From assembly GCA_037367405.1 (NCBI GenBank), contig JAZKJV010008266.1, positions 434,001 through 498,000 of the forward strand: a DNA stretch of 64,000 nucleotides, read 5' to 3'. The stretch's first letter is position 1, and each line of letters opens with the position of its first letter. The DNA comes from Ottelia alismoides (Eukaryota > Streptophyta > Magnoliopsida > Alismatales > Hydrocharitaceae). Positions 12,359 through 22,330 of the stretch are shown piece by piece. The position numbers were made by a program, and so were the translations under genes. The notes below the pieces were generated by a model. That model was not told the DNA's origin. It was given only the letters and a program-made list of their open reading frames with translations, and searched no databases.

Positions 12359-13790
12359 ATGATAGAATCACCCTCACCTGGAGAGGACATTGTTGATGAT
12401 TTGATCTGCCAGTTCATCCATGCATCTACCTATACTCTCAAAGACTCAGAGGTCCCTCTTAACCTATCAGTCCATTCTCCTTATGGACAATCCCAGAGTG
12501 AGGTACATAGATCGGATGCGATGGTTGCCACACCACATTCCATCTTTAGCGATCCGATCCTCGAAACAATTAAGATGGTGTCCGATATTGATACATTGCA
12601 AGCATCCACATCACAACCAGAATTAACAATGAGAAAGCCAGATTCTGTGAATGATACAGACTTACCCGAGCTCAAACCATTGCCCCCTACTTTTAAGTAT
12701 GCCTTCCTTGTAGGAAATAAGGGACAGTTTTTGATCATCATCAATTCACATCTGACTGAAGAGTAGGAGATCCCCCTGTTTAAAGTTTTAGAGAAAAATC
12801 GCAATGCTATAGGCTGGAGATTGTCTGGTCTTTCTGGGATTAACCCAGTCCTCTGTTCACACCATATTTACCTTGAGGATAATGTTAAACCCTCTCGAGA
12901 ATGCCAACGTATGTTGAATCCAAATTTACGGGAAGTGGTTAAGATGAAAATCAAAAAATGGTGTAAGGCCGATTTCATATATCCCATCTCAGACTCCAAG
13001 TGGGTATCACCTTTGCATGTCGTCCTGAAAAAGTCAAGACTTTATATTATCACCAATGAGGAGGGAGAGGAGATCACGACATGGGTACCCACGTCGTGGC
13101 GTGTTTGTGTGGATTACAGGCGCATGAATGCCACAACGAAGAAGGACCACTTTCTGCTGCCTTTTATTGATCAAATTTTGGAGAGATTGGCAGGGAGAGA
13201 ATTCTATTTCTTAGACGGGTACTCGGGCTACAATCAAGTAGCCACTGCCCCTGAGGACCAGGAAAAGACTACTTTTACATGTCTTTTCGGTACTTACGCA
13301 TTCAAGCGCATGCCTTTTGGGCTTTGCAATGCCCCCGACACTTTTCAACGGTGCATGATTGTGGTTTTTGCCGAAATGGTGGGAGATTTCCTAGAAGTTT
13401 TCATGTATGACTTCTCGGTTCATGGTAATTCATTTGATGATTGCATCACGCACCTGGAGCGAGTCCCCAAGAAGTGTAAGGAAGTGAATCTGGTGCTCTC
13501 TTGGGAGAAAAGCCATTTCATGGTAAAAGAGGGCATTATATTGGGGCATGTCATCTCCAAGAAGGGAATGGAGGTTGACCCTGCGAAGGTGGATGTGATC
13601 AAGAAACTCGAGCCACCTACCAATGTGAAATAAGTGCGGTCTTTTTTGGGGCATGTCGGATTTTATAGGAGATTTATTAAGGATTTTTCAAAAATTGCCT
13701 GACCGCTGACTGACCTCTTAGGAAAAGACACCGAGTTTATTATAATCATGTGTCTTGAAGCCTTCGAGCTTCTCAAAAGAGGATCATTGA
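12359..13790 (+). pseudogene. pol: Gypsy reverse transcriptase, interrupted
   Basis: 12359-12766 is the protease-RT linker. The RT proper is the 270-residue frame 12821-13633: SKWVSPLHVVLKK (fingers), RVCVDYRRMN, LPFIDQILERLAG, FLDGYSGYNQV, FGTYAFKRMPFGLCNAP, then GHVISKKGMEVDPAK (thumb), with the connection domain continuing past a stop at 13633 (VRSFLGHVGFYRRFIKDFS). The catalytic box, normally x-x-Asp-Asp, reads FMYDFSVHG, so one of the two metal-binding aspartates is tyrosine. The reading runs to 13790, where the nested element enters. RNase H resumes at 25784. Confidence 0.95.
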
Positions 13791-13795
13791 GGCTC
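13791..13795. repeat. Target-site duplication, left copy (GGCTC)
   Basis: Five bases before the nested LTR. The right copy is AGCTC at 25779-25783 (4 of 5 identical). Removing the element and one copy rejoins the RT/RNase H linker of the host element, which confirms the boundaries. Confidence 0.8.
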
Positions 13796-13837
13796 TGTTG
13801 AGCCGAAATTTGGAGATTTTTGAATTTTTTTTATTTT

Positions 13838-13861
13838 CCTGGCAATGGCAAAATTTTGTTG
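13838..13861 (-). other. Decayed primer-site-like sequence inside the LTR end
   Basis: CCTGGCAATGGCAAAATTTT followed by GTTG resembles the junction at 22311-22335, where CCCCAGCAACGGCGCCATTT is followed by TGTTG at the LTR edge. A second LTR-like start, TGTTGTGAGCGAAA, follows at 13857. The LTR edge thus seems present twice, separated by a decayed primer site and a T-rich filler. Confidence 0.5.
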
Positions 13862-15107
13862 TGAGCGAAAACTGTTGGGGTTGGAAAAATTGATGATAAA
13901 TAAGTTGATCAGTCATTGATTTTTATCCCCAAAATCCGTGTCAACAAAAAAATATTTATATTTTTTTTGAATTTTTGCTACTTATTTACCTGTATAGCGG
14001 ACAGGGTCGAACTCAAGGAGGCTACAATTCCCGAGGGTTATTCAATTAATAAGAAACTAATTAAGAGAAAAACATGAATCTCAAAGGACAACTATCCTTT
14101 GTTTTTGTGAATTTTTGAATCTTTTTAATTTTTTTATTTCTATTTTTTGTATTTTCTGATTTCCAAATTTTTAGTGATTTTGATTTTGCAATTTTTTTAA
14201 TTTTCAAAAATAATGTGAAGCAATATAAATAAGGTCAAGAATATGCACTCTAACTCTTTTTGCAATTTTCAATTATACCAAAAATACTCAAAAAATGCAA
14301 AGAAAATGTTTTTGGGTTTTAAAATTTTAAACTGTTTTTGACAATTTTTGTAGATTTTTCGGATGTTTTTGTATTTTTCTAAAAATCAAACAAGGAGAAA
14401 ATAAGAAAATATGCACAAACTGGAGTAATTTGCAATTTAAAAATCTTTTAAATGCTCAAAACTCCTGGTAATTATTTTTAAGACAAAATAGAAACAAATA
14501 TCTACAAACAGGAATTGAAATCACAATTTTTGGATTTTTGTAGAATTTTTTATGATTTTTTATAAGATTTTTGTTATTTTTCATTTTTTTGAGTTTTATA
14601 AATAATCAATGCGTGAAAATTGGTCAAAAATTAAAAGACAATGAAATAAAGCTATCCTAATTTTTTTGGAATTTTTGGAATAATTTTCGAATTTTTATTA
14701 AATTTTGAATTTCAATAAGACAAAAAGACACTGTTTTTGAATTTTTAATAATAATAAATGAAATCAAAATACAATAAAAAATTTATGCTAGATGGATATG
14801 AACATCAAGAGCATAACACAATTTTTCAGAATTTTTGGATCATGAATAACATTTAATTCATCATAAAGATCGAGCAGGTTCAATGTTTGAAACAGAGGGA
14901 CTGAATTGTAATTTGTGAAAAGTTCTAGACTGCAATATAACAATAAATAAGATAGATATGAATGTCGCAATTTACCCACAGAACATGTGCGTCGCATGTG
15001 ACTTTCTAGAGGCCGAAGAGTCTTCTTTGAAATTTCTGAAATGTCCAGGGCTAATTTGTAATTTTTCCAATTTAGAAATCCCAACCCTAGATTCAAGCTT
15101 CCTCCGT

Positions 15108-15583
15108 TCTTGCAAAAGGGGCAAACAGGGGCAGCCGCCCCTCTTCTTTCCTACCGCACACGGGGGCGGCGGCAGCTGAGGGCGGCGGAGATGCGGCCGG
15201 TGGGAGCGTGTGGCGGTCGGGGCGTCGATGCGGCTTCAAAGGGCGGAGCGGAATGCTGGGCCATCGCGCGGAGAAGCGGCCCTGGGCGGAGTGCGCCGCC
15301 CTCGCGCGGGACGACAGGTCACGGCGTGAAGTCACGCGGCGGGGGTACGGGGGGGGGGGGCTGTAGCATGCTCGGGACGGCGCACACTCGGCGGCGCGCG
15401 GCTTCGGCTGTCGATGGAGGGGGACGGCACGTGCGCGTCAGTGGCGGATCAAGGGAACTGGAGGTGCGGCGGCGAGCTGTGTCGGCGGAGGAGGGTCGCG
15501 TCGGCGGCGCGGTCAGGAGGGTGGTCGACGGTGCAGTTGATGGGCGGCGCGGGATGGCACCGCCGCCTGCGTGTATTGCTCTT
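15108..15583. other. GC-rich island in the nested 3' LTR
   Basis: About 475 bp of very GC-rich, CpG-rich sequence with a G10 run at 15351, in an otherwise AT-rich LTR. The matching island is at 23573-24042. Frames of 165 residues (15110-15607, plus) and 80 residues (15093-15335, minus) exist because GC-rich DNA has few stops. They are rich in Arg, Gly and Ala and match no domain. A regulatory island or captured GC-rich DNA is more likely than a gene. Confidence 0.7.
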
Positions 15584-16202
15584 TTTTTTTGTAATTTTAT
15601 GTTGTAATGTAAACAGTAAATATAAAAAAAAGAAGAAAAATCTCTTTTTTTTTATTTTTTTTGAATCCGAAAATAAGAAAAGAAATAAAGAAGAATTTTT
15701 TTATTTTTATTTTTTATAATGTTCCCCTGCAAAACAAACATTAAATAAAAAAAAGAAAAAAAATTATTTATCTACAAAATCTGAAAGGGAATGGGGATTC
15801 GGCGAAGATGAGGGATTTGAATCCGATCTCCAGCCACCGTACGCGGCCGGAGTTGATAGATCGTGGGAGGTAGAAAATCGAAGGCGGAGAGATCGAGAAA
15901 GTGGGATGAAAAATTGAGGCGGAGCGGATCAAAATTGTGATGAAATTTTTTTTAAGATCTAGGGAAAAAAATTGACGATAAAAAAAATTGCGATGAACTA
16001 CACTACGATTAAACTAAGCTAAATGCAAAAAAAATTGGATCTCACCTTAGGAGTGGAAAATAGACCGTGATCGCCTCGACAAGGCTGACTCGCTGTCACC
16101 GGACGGCTCGGAGGCTAGGCAACTTCCTTGACGAAATTTCTCTCGGAGATCGAGCTCCTCTCTCTAAAGATTGATCAAGTTGGAATGAGGGAGAAGGAGC
16201 CA

Positions 16203-16210
16203 TATAAATA
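16203..16210 (+). promoter_or_regulatory. TATA box on the antisense strand of the LTR
   Basis: CCATATAAATAGAAG is a strong plant TATA context on the plus strand, opposite to the element's coding strand. The same motif occurs in the other LTR at 24683-24690. On the coding strand the nearest TATA-like sequence is the ATATAC/TATATG-rich tract at 16448-16490. Confidence 0.4.
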
Positions 16211-17304
16211 GAAGAGAGATGAAATTTGAATTTTTGAATGTTTAAATAAAGAGATAAGGGAGATGAAAATTAAAATAAATTTTTGAATTTTTTTGGTGGA
16301 AGGGAGATGAAATTTGAAAATGAAAATAAAAGAGAGATAAAACTAGTTACAAAATTATCTAATTTTTTTGAATTTTCGTCACTTATTTAATTTGAATTAA
16401 AAAATGTTATTTTTATATTTTTTTTATGAAGGTTAATGAAAAATAGCAACTATATGCATATACTATATACATATGTGACACTATATACAAGGATAAATGA
16501 CGAAATTAGCTTTTTTGTTTTTTAAGAATTTATTATTTATTATTTTTATTTTTATTTTAAAATAAATCAGTGGGATTAATTTACAATATATACAAATACA
16601 ATATGCACAAAATACATGGGAAAATTGCACAAACCACCCCAGAAAACCGACTTTTCAACCGTAACTCCAAAAATTATGAAAATACAGCTATTTTAAAGAT
16701 AATTTAATATCGAGTCCAATGGAACTGAGATTGATTCAATTTGTGCTCATATGGAGCCGGAATTGGTCTTTCAATTAGTTCTTAGTGTTTTTTTTAAATT
16801 GTGGCTACTTTTATTCGGTACAAGATTTAATTGTGCAATCAAGTTTAGTAATTAGAACACATTTTTATTTACAACTTTGGTTTTGAATGTTATTTGATTT
16901 GAGGTCAATTAAGGCACAAATAAATTAGTGTCAGTTTTATACAGATATATACAAAATAAGGGAGAACACACAATTTTTTTGGATTTTCTGGTTAAGGACC
17001 CTATCTCCCCCTACTTTATTCCTGGTCGATCAGGTCAAGTCTTGACCTTCTCTCGGGGTTCGGGTCAGCCTGTATACAGTCTTCCTTTTTTTATTTTCTT
17101 TTCTTTATTTATTTTTTTATATTTTCTTTATTTTTCCTTTCTTTATTTATTTATTTATTTTAGGTTAAAATTAGTCAGAAATGTACAATGTTTACACACA
17201 AATGCAAGTTAGTAAGAGTATGGAGTTAATGTTAAATGCAGGTGTTTTATAAGGGATTTTAAGCTAAAATAAATGAATAAAGATGACGAATCGCAGATTC
17301 ATCA

Positions 17305-17315
17305 TCCCCCTATGC
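17305..17315 (-). other. Polypurine tract of the nested element
   Basis: On the minus strand GCATAGGGGGA directly precedes the LTR start TGATGAAT. It would prime plus-strand DNA synthesis. The same AAGTATAGGGG-type tract precedes the LTRs at 29355 and 37597. Confidence 0.85.
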
Positions 17316-18772
17316 TTTACCTTTGCTAGTCCCTTAGCAAACACTTATTTGAATGAATAAGTGAAGAAAAAGAAAGGGAAAATAAAGAAAGTAGGAAAAC
17401 ATTGAGTATTAAACTTATCTTCATAAAATTGTAGTTTGGAGCTCTGTCGGACCTTTGGATTATTAGTGTGTCGGAACTTGTGTGAGACTTAGAATTTTAA
17501 AAACGACAGCCTTCAAGTTCTACACATCATTGTCACAGTTTCGGCTCATAAGTCATCTTAGATCAATCCTCTTCCCAAAGAACACCCTATGAACATTGAA
17601 CAATCGACTCATGTGTGTGAAAGGATTTAGCTCTTTCCATCCAGAATGCCGGACTACCATGCAAATCTCCTCTCCAATAACTCGTCCTCGGGGAGTCAGG
17701 TATTTCCTTCTAAGGTCTGTCGTGCTGTGTTCACAATCGAATTGGGGGAGAAGATAGAAGAAGGAGAAAAGAACTGGAGGGTGGCCAGTGTAGTCACCTC
17801 TCGTTGTGGAGCTGGTCAGTGTAGCCGAGTCTCCACCAAGATCTGCAGGTTTCTTGAAGCTTGGACCTTTTTGGTCAGATATTTATTTGGTAGTGGCTTC
17901 TTTGTATTTGGATTTTTGGTGGTTCTGCTTGGATCTTGTTGTGCCCCTACGGATATAGAATCTTTTGTTTCCGTATATTTTTTGGGGTCTTGGAAAAAAT
18001 TGTGCCCAGCCGTCCATCCCTTTTCCGAAGCTTTATTTCAACCCGTACTCCGGTTTTTAGATTTCCACGCTACCAGAAAAGAAACTCACACAGTCTTCCT
18101 ACATCCCGTCTGAGTTGAGCTAAGTGCATAGTGCGAGAGTACAAATTGATTCCCTATTCCAGAGTTATACCCAGAATGAAGAGACCAGGTTAGACACTAA
18201 GAGTCAAATGCTGCACATTGTCATGTGGAACTCAAAGAATTAAGTCAAGGACCTGAAGCTTCTAAAATCCTATTTCTCGGTGAAGTTCCTCTGAGAATTA
18301 GGTGGATTAAGTTCCATCTAAGCTCCATTCTTCAATTTTATTCCAGACATAGTTTAAATGTCAATACTATCATGAAAAATGCACATGAAAATGCAACATA
18401 TGAACAATGCAAGGGTTTTTTTGGAAAAGGAATGATGCACATGTGAAAAGAACACATTTTTTTAAAACAATTTCCTAGTTTTGAACTTTTTATGGCTTTT
18501 TTTGGAGGAAAAATGCAGATGTGAAAGAAAGTTTTTTTTTGAAAAGGATTAGTAAATTATACAAGTATATACAAGATTTTTTTTGATTTGTTTTTTTGGT
18601 GTTTTTTTTTTGCTTTTTTTAGTTTTTTTTGGTTTTTTTGTTTGTTTTTTGTTTGTTTTTTTTGTTTTTTTACGCACAACGCTTTTACAAACTATATACA
18701 TAACCCCCAAATAAACGTAATTAAAAGTACGAGTTATGTCTAAAGTATATATACAATATATACGACACCCCC
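17316..18772 (-). other. 3' non-coding tract of the nested element
   Basis: About 1.46 kb between the stem-loop array and the polypurine tract. It includes a T-rich low-complexity run (18525-18672). The 155-residue plus-strand frame at 17646-18113 is antisense to the element and has no recognisable domain. The corresponding tract in the host element (27890-29340) has almost the same length. Confidence 0.6.
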
Positions 18773-18847
18773 CTATACTTAGCTCGAACTATGTCCTCAT
18801 AGTGATCAGAGAGCGAAAAAGAAAGACATAACTCGTGCTAAGTATAG
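18773..18847 (-). other. Stem-loop 1 with G tract
   Basis: Arms 18773-18795 and 18825-18847 pair over about 23 bp with a few mismatches (CTATACTTAGC...GCTAAGTATAG at the base). On the coding strand the stem is followed by GGGGGG. The loop contains ATGAGGACATAG, also present in the host element's stem-loop at 27810-27889. Confidence 0.75.
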
Positions 18848-18893
18848 AAACGTGAAAAGAAAAGATAAAAAGAAGAGAAGATGGTGATCCCCC

Positions 18894-18925
18894 CTATACT
18901 TAGGATCAAGTAATCCTAAGTATAG
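18894..18925 (-). other. Stem-loop 2 with G tract
   Basis: Perfect 13-bp arms CTATACTTAGGAT (18894-18906) and ATCCTAAGTATAG (18913-18925) around a 6-base loop. On the coding strand the distal arm runs straight into GGGGG (18889-18893 complement), giving a CTAAGTATAGGGGGG polypurine-like end. Confidence 0.85.
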
Positions 18926-19009
18926 TGGAGTGTACAAAAGACGAAAACCGACGACGAGAATGTACAGACTCAAAAATAAAAAAGACATGATATGAACAAC
19001 ATCACCCCC

Positions 19010-19041
19010 CTATACTTAGGGTAGAGTATCCCTAAGTATAG
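19010..19041 (-). other. Stem-loop 3 with G tract
   Basis: Perfect 12-bp arms CTATACTTAGGG (19010-19021) and CCCTAAGTATAG (19030-19041) with an 8-base loop. On the coding strand it is followed by a run of G from the C tract at 19005-19009. Confidence 0.85.
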
Positions 19042-19098
19042 GCAACAACAAGAGTGATGAACATGACGAATATGAACAACACAAATCATTCATCCCCC

Positions 19099-19131
19099 CT
19101 ATACTTAGGATAAAGCACATCCTAAGTATAG
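19099..19131 (-). other. Stem-loop 4 with G tract
   Basis: Perfect 13-bp arms CTATACTTAGGAT (19099-19111) and ATCCTAAGTATAG (19119-19131) with a 7-base loop. On the coding strand it is followed by GGGGGG. Spacing between stem-loops 2, 3 and 4 is about 90-115 bp. Confidence 0.85.
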
Positions 19132-19223
19132 CATATATACACACACGGAAAAGGGGTGAATGATAAAACGGGAGAAGACAGAGTAAAGCAAAAGGATATA
19201 CAAGAGGAGTGGATGTACAAAGG

Positions 19224-20339
19224 TCAACAAGATCGAAAACGAACCTTCTTGCGGGACCGCTGAGGTATGGATTTGACAAGGTGTAGGTCGATATTGGGAT
19301 CATCATTAGATATGAACTGAGTAGAATCGATCAAGAATATATCCTCAGCGGTTTCAGATTGTGCAGGCCTAAACTGATTATTAGAAGTAGTATGGTCATG
19401 TCTGGCCTGGGAAGTATCGCAAACATCAAAGTAAAATGGCTCGAAATCATTATCCGAAAAAGTAGGATCAATATCAGACATACGAGCCTCTACTGGATCA
19501 TCATCTCTATCAAAAGGCCCAAATTCTTTTATAAAAGCAATCAAATCAAATTGGGCATGATCGGTCTCATCTGAATCAGGGTGAATAGGAACGGACTCAT
19601 CAGTGGAAGTAGTCAAATCATGTCCGTCCTGTCTAGTCTCAGAGTCTGCCTTCCGCTCTACGGTGTCTATCGTGTAAATCCCACGGATGTCATCAATGCA
19701 TCGCCACGTACCAGAAGAGGGAACTCCAAGGTCTATGCTTTCTGAGTCTTCCTCCTTCAAGAGGAATTCTTGGGTTTCATTATCATCCAACATATAACAA
19801 GAATCTCTGATATTATCAACGAGGTCACATTCCTTGGGGTTGGCTAACACATGCGAGCTCTCATGGGATGCAGGTATCTGGTCGGTAGTGGGTGTAGTGA
19901 TCAACACATCGCTCCCGACATTAGAATGGAAGCGAATCTCTCCTGAACCATAGTCAATAACGGCTCCCGCAGAGGCGAGGAAAGGCCGTCCCAGGATGAT
20001 TGGAGGGTGCTCCACAGGGGTGGAGGTCTACATGGGTATTACAACAAAATCCGAAGTAAAATTCAGGCCCTGAATAGAAATAACAGCGTTTTCTAGAATA
20101 CCCTTCGGCCTCTTGATAGATCCATCAGCAAATTGAACTATCATCCTGGTTTTCTTGAGAGGCCCTAGATGAAGAGACTGTACCATAGAGAAGGGTATTA
20201 CATTGATTGACGAACCGCCGTCAAGGAGAGTGTTATCACAAGAATAGTCAGATATGGAGCAACTCACAAGAGGTGTGGCAGCGTTCCCTTTCTTAAAATA
20301 CGGACGATGAGAGATGGCGTAGGTAGTGGCCATGGTCAA
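19224..20339 (-). pseudogene. Protease with long acidic tail, one in-frame stop
   Basis: The frame from ATG 20339 reads MTMATTYAISHRPYFKKG, TLLDGGSSINVIP (active site, normally Asp-Thr-Gly, here Asp-Gly-Gly), QFADGSIKRPKGILENAV, a TAG at 20028-20030, then VEHPPIILGRPFLASAGAVI and DYGSGEIRFH, which completes the protease fold. About 215 further residues rich in Asp, Glu and Ser follow, ending in a basic RSRKKVRFRS. In pol-bearing relatives the RT would begin after the protease. Here the frame simply ends at 19224. The third internal domain has the same organisation (36490-37374). Only one stop and one active-site change suggest recent decay. Confidence 0.8.
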
Positions 20340-20464
20340 TATGTGACGCTCAGATCTTCTCCTTCATTTTCTCTTCTTCTGTTCAGGAGTAGATAAACCT
20401 GTCATGGCCTGTTGAAGTGGAGATTTAATGATCTCATTAAGGGTGGCTACCACTTCGGGTTCAG

Positions 20465-21061
20465 TCAACATTTTTTGAATTTTTGGACCTCATCCATACA
20501 AGGGAGGAGGTCGGAATCATCATTTACATGAGGATTGCCAAGAGCAGTATGTACAGTGGAATCCTCGGGGTCAAGATTGGGACATGTGATGGATGATTGT
20601 GTGGGAAAATGATTGGGTATTTGGGTCCTTTCCTCACAAAATGAATGGATAATGTGACTCCCAGAATCTTTTTGGATTTTTAAATTTTTCTCATTTTTTT
20701 GTATTTTGGGCGATTGCAAGCTCTCATGATTATCCTCAAGTGAATCTATATCCTCAAATATTGGAGCAGCGTTCTGGCCCTCATTTATATTAAATAGATT
20801 GGAAATCCTCGAATTCATATGCTCTGCCATCTGATTCAGTGTCTCAAGTGTAGAAATCATGAAAGGTGACTCCAAAATCTCAGGACCGGGTGGGCTGAAT
20901 GAGGGTGGGTGAAAATCAAATTCCTCCGACTCCTTAAATAATGGGTTAGGCGGATATGCACAAAAATCAGGAGGAAAGTCCTCCTGGAAAAAGGAAGGTG
21001 GATCGTCTGGAGAGTACGAGATATCCTCGATGATCAGATTAAAATAACTCCAGTCGGCCAT
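20465..21061 (-). CDS. gag-like N-terminal ORF without capsid domain
   Basis: A 198-residue frame from ATG 21061 (MADWSYFNLIIEDISYSPDD). An upstream in-frame ATG at 21205 would add a hydrophobic stretch. I prefer 21061 because the acidic, proline-rich start resembles other Gypsy gag N termini (compare MDSSGVLRPD at 9417). It contains TLETLNQMAEHMNSRISNLF, a possible short helix, and acidic linkers. The W...FYP...ERF capsid signature seen in the other two internal domains is absent. It ends at an A-rich stretch (codons for Lys-Lys-Cys-stop), and the protease frame lies at -1, with a further stop before its ATG. Its role is unknown; it may only be a remnant kept in frame. Confidence 0.6.
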   Translation of the reverse strand: MADWSYFNLIIEDISYSPDDPPSFFQEDFPPDFCAYPPNPLFKESEEFDFHPPSFSPPGPEILESPFMISTLETLNQMAEHMNSRISNLFNINEGQNAAPIFEDIDSLEDNHESLQSPKIQKNEKNLKIQKDSGSHIIHSFCEERTQIPNHFPTQSSITCPNLDPEDSTVHTALGNPHVNDDSDLLPCMDEVQKFKKC

Positions 21062-22309
21062 CTTCGAAACAAACGACGGGATCAGGAGAGCACGAGTGGT
21101 CAAGTCAAAAGATATGGAGAAGAAGGTGCAAAATGCACAAAAGGATCTAGCAAGCACACAAGTAATCAAACACAATACAAACCCCCAATTCACCAACTCA
21201 CGCAATGTGAAGACCGTGAAGATTCAGTCTCTTAATCTTGTCTATTTTAGAGTTAGGTGATAATCACAAAAGTTGTACAAACACTTAGGCTGAATTATGG
21301 GATTTGGGTACTAACCTTAATGTGTATGTGAGCACGTTAAAACGAATACAATGAGGGGGTTACTCTCCCCAAAACAATGGTTTTTCCTTGTGTTTTTTAG
21401 GGTCGAGTTTTCTTTAGCAGTCCCAATTTTAGGCAGTTATCACTTGGTTAAAATGTTTGTAATGAATCGCCTACCGAGTGTCCAATTTCCTTTTTAATTT
21501 ATGTGAGTGAAAACAAGGAAGGAGATCGGAAATGCCAATGCGCGATTAAAAACGATGATGCATGCAGGGTTAGAGATGCGTACCTTATCGCCAGCACTCT
21601 ACATGCAAGTGATCCGCAGAATTTAAATACATAAAATAAACTAACCTATATGCAAATGCAAGTGAACCGTCCTAGAGGATAACTTCTATTAACGAGCAAG
21701 AACAAGTTAATTTGACTAAGTCCAAATTACGCTCCACTCTATAGGCACAGAAATTCTTGTTTAGGGTGTTTGGACCTAATTAATTACCTGGCTCAAGCAA
21801 ATTAATTAAAGCAATCAATAGGTGGCTCGTGAAATCCACGGAAAATAAAGAAATATAAAGGCGATGAAAACAAAACAGGTGAGGTCCCCCAAGTGCACCA
21901 GCACTTGGCGAAACAGACCCCGCAACAAATGAATGTCTTATTACAATGTTCAAATGGAAAAGAAACTCTCTCTCTCTCTCGCTCTCTTTTCTCTCTCTCT
22001 TTTTAAAATTTTTTCTTGCTTCTTCTTCTTCTTCTCACGCTATCCTGCGGCTTGGTGAAGAATCAATCCGCCTCCACGTCGCTTGGGTGTTTCGGCTCTC
22101 CTAAGATCACCTCCTTCGCTCCACGGGCCCTCGCAAGAAAAGAAAAGAAAACATGTAAGAAATACAATTATCAAATATGAGAGGAAAGAAAAAATGAAAT
22201 GAAATGAATGTAGTGATATTAACAATGGAATGAATGCCAAAAATGTAAACAGATATTTACAACCAAGAATAGCAGGTCAAAAGAGAAATCTAATTACCCT
22301 CGCCGTGCC
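21062..22309 (-). other. Leader of the nested element
   Basis: Non-coding. The part near 21640-21930, reverse-complemented, contains GTGCACTTGGGGGACCTCAC and AACAAGAATTTCTGT-CCTATAGAG, which also occur at 32652-32820 in the third internal domain. CT-rich and CTT-rich microsatellites lie at 21965-22036. The 66-residue minus frame at 22040-22240 has no support. Confidence 0.7.
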
Positions 22310-22327
22310 TCCCCAGCAACGGCGCCA
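22310..22327 (-). other. Primer-binding site, tRNA-Asp type
   Basis: On the minus strand TGGCGCCGTTGCTGGGGA starts three bases after the LTR end. It matches the complement of the plant tRNA-Asp 3' end at 17 of 18 positions. This fixes the element's orientation as minus. Confidence 0.93.
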
Positions 22328-22330
22328 TTT

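Larger units (their letters stand above)
13796..17304 (-). repeat. 3' LTR of the nested element
   Basis: On the minus strand it starts TGATGAATCTGCG and ends ...CAACA at 13796. It matches 22331-25778 throughout. Layout in plus coordinates: T-rich, A-rich low-complexity 13900-14950, a GC-rich island 15108-15583, a second AT-rich tract to 17100, then the LTR start. The outer end carries about 60 extra bases (13796-13856) not found in the other LTR, including a primer-site-like sequence. Confidence 0.92.

Noticed and set aside
15110..15607. 165-residue frame (and the 171- and 126-residue frames at 23575-24090 and 23625-24005)
   Set aside because: They lie in GC-rich LTR islands where stops are rare, run antisense to the element, are low-complexity Arg/Gly/Ala, and are not kept in one frame between the two LTR copies.
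17646..18113. 155-residue plus-strand frame with a hydrophobic stretch
   Set aside because: It is antisense to the nested element in its 3' non-coding tract, with no counterpart in the host element.
18525..18672. Long T-rich tract as a terminator or poly(A)-derived retrogene tail
   Set aside because: It is low complexity inside a defined element, with no adjacent retrogene or duplication.
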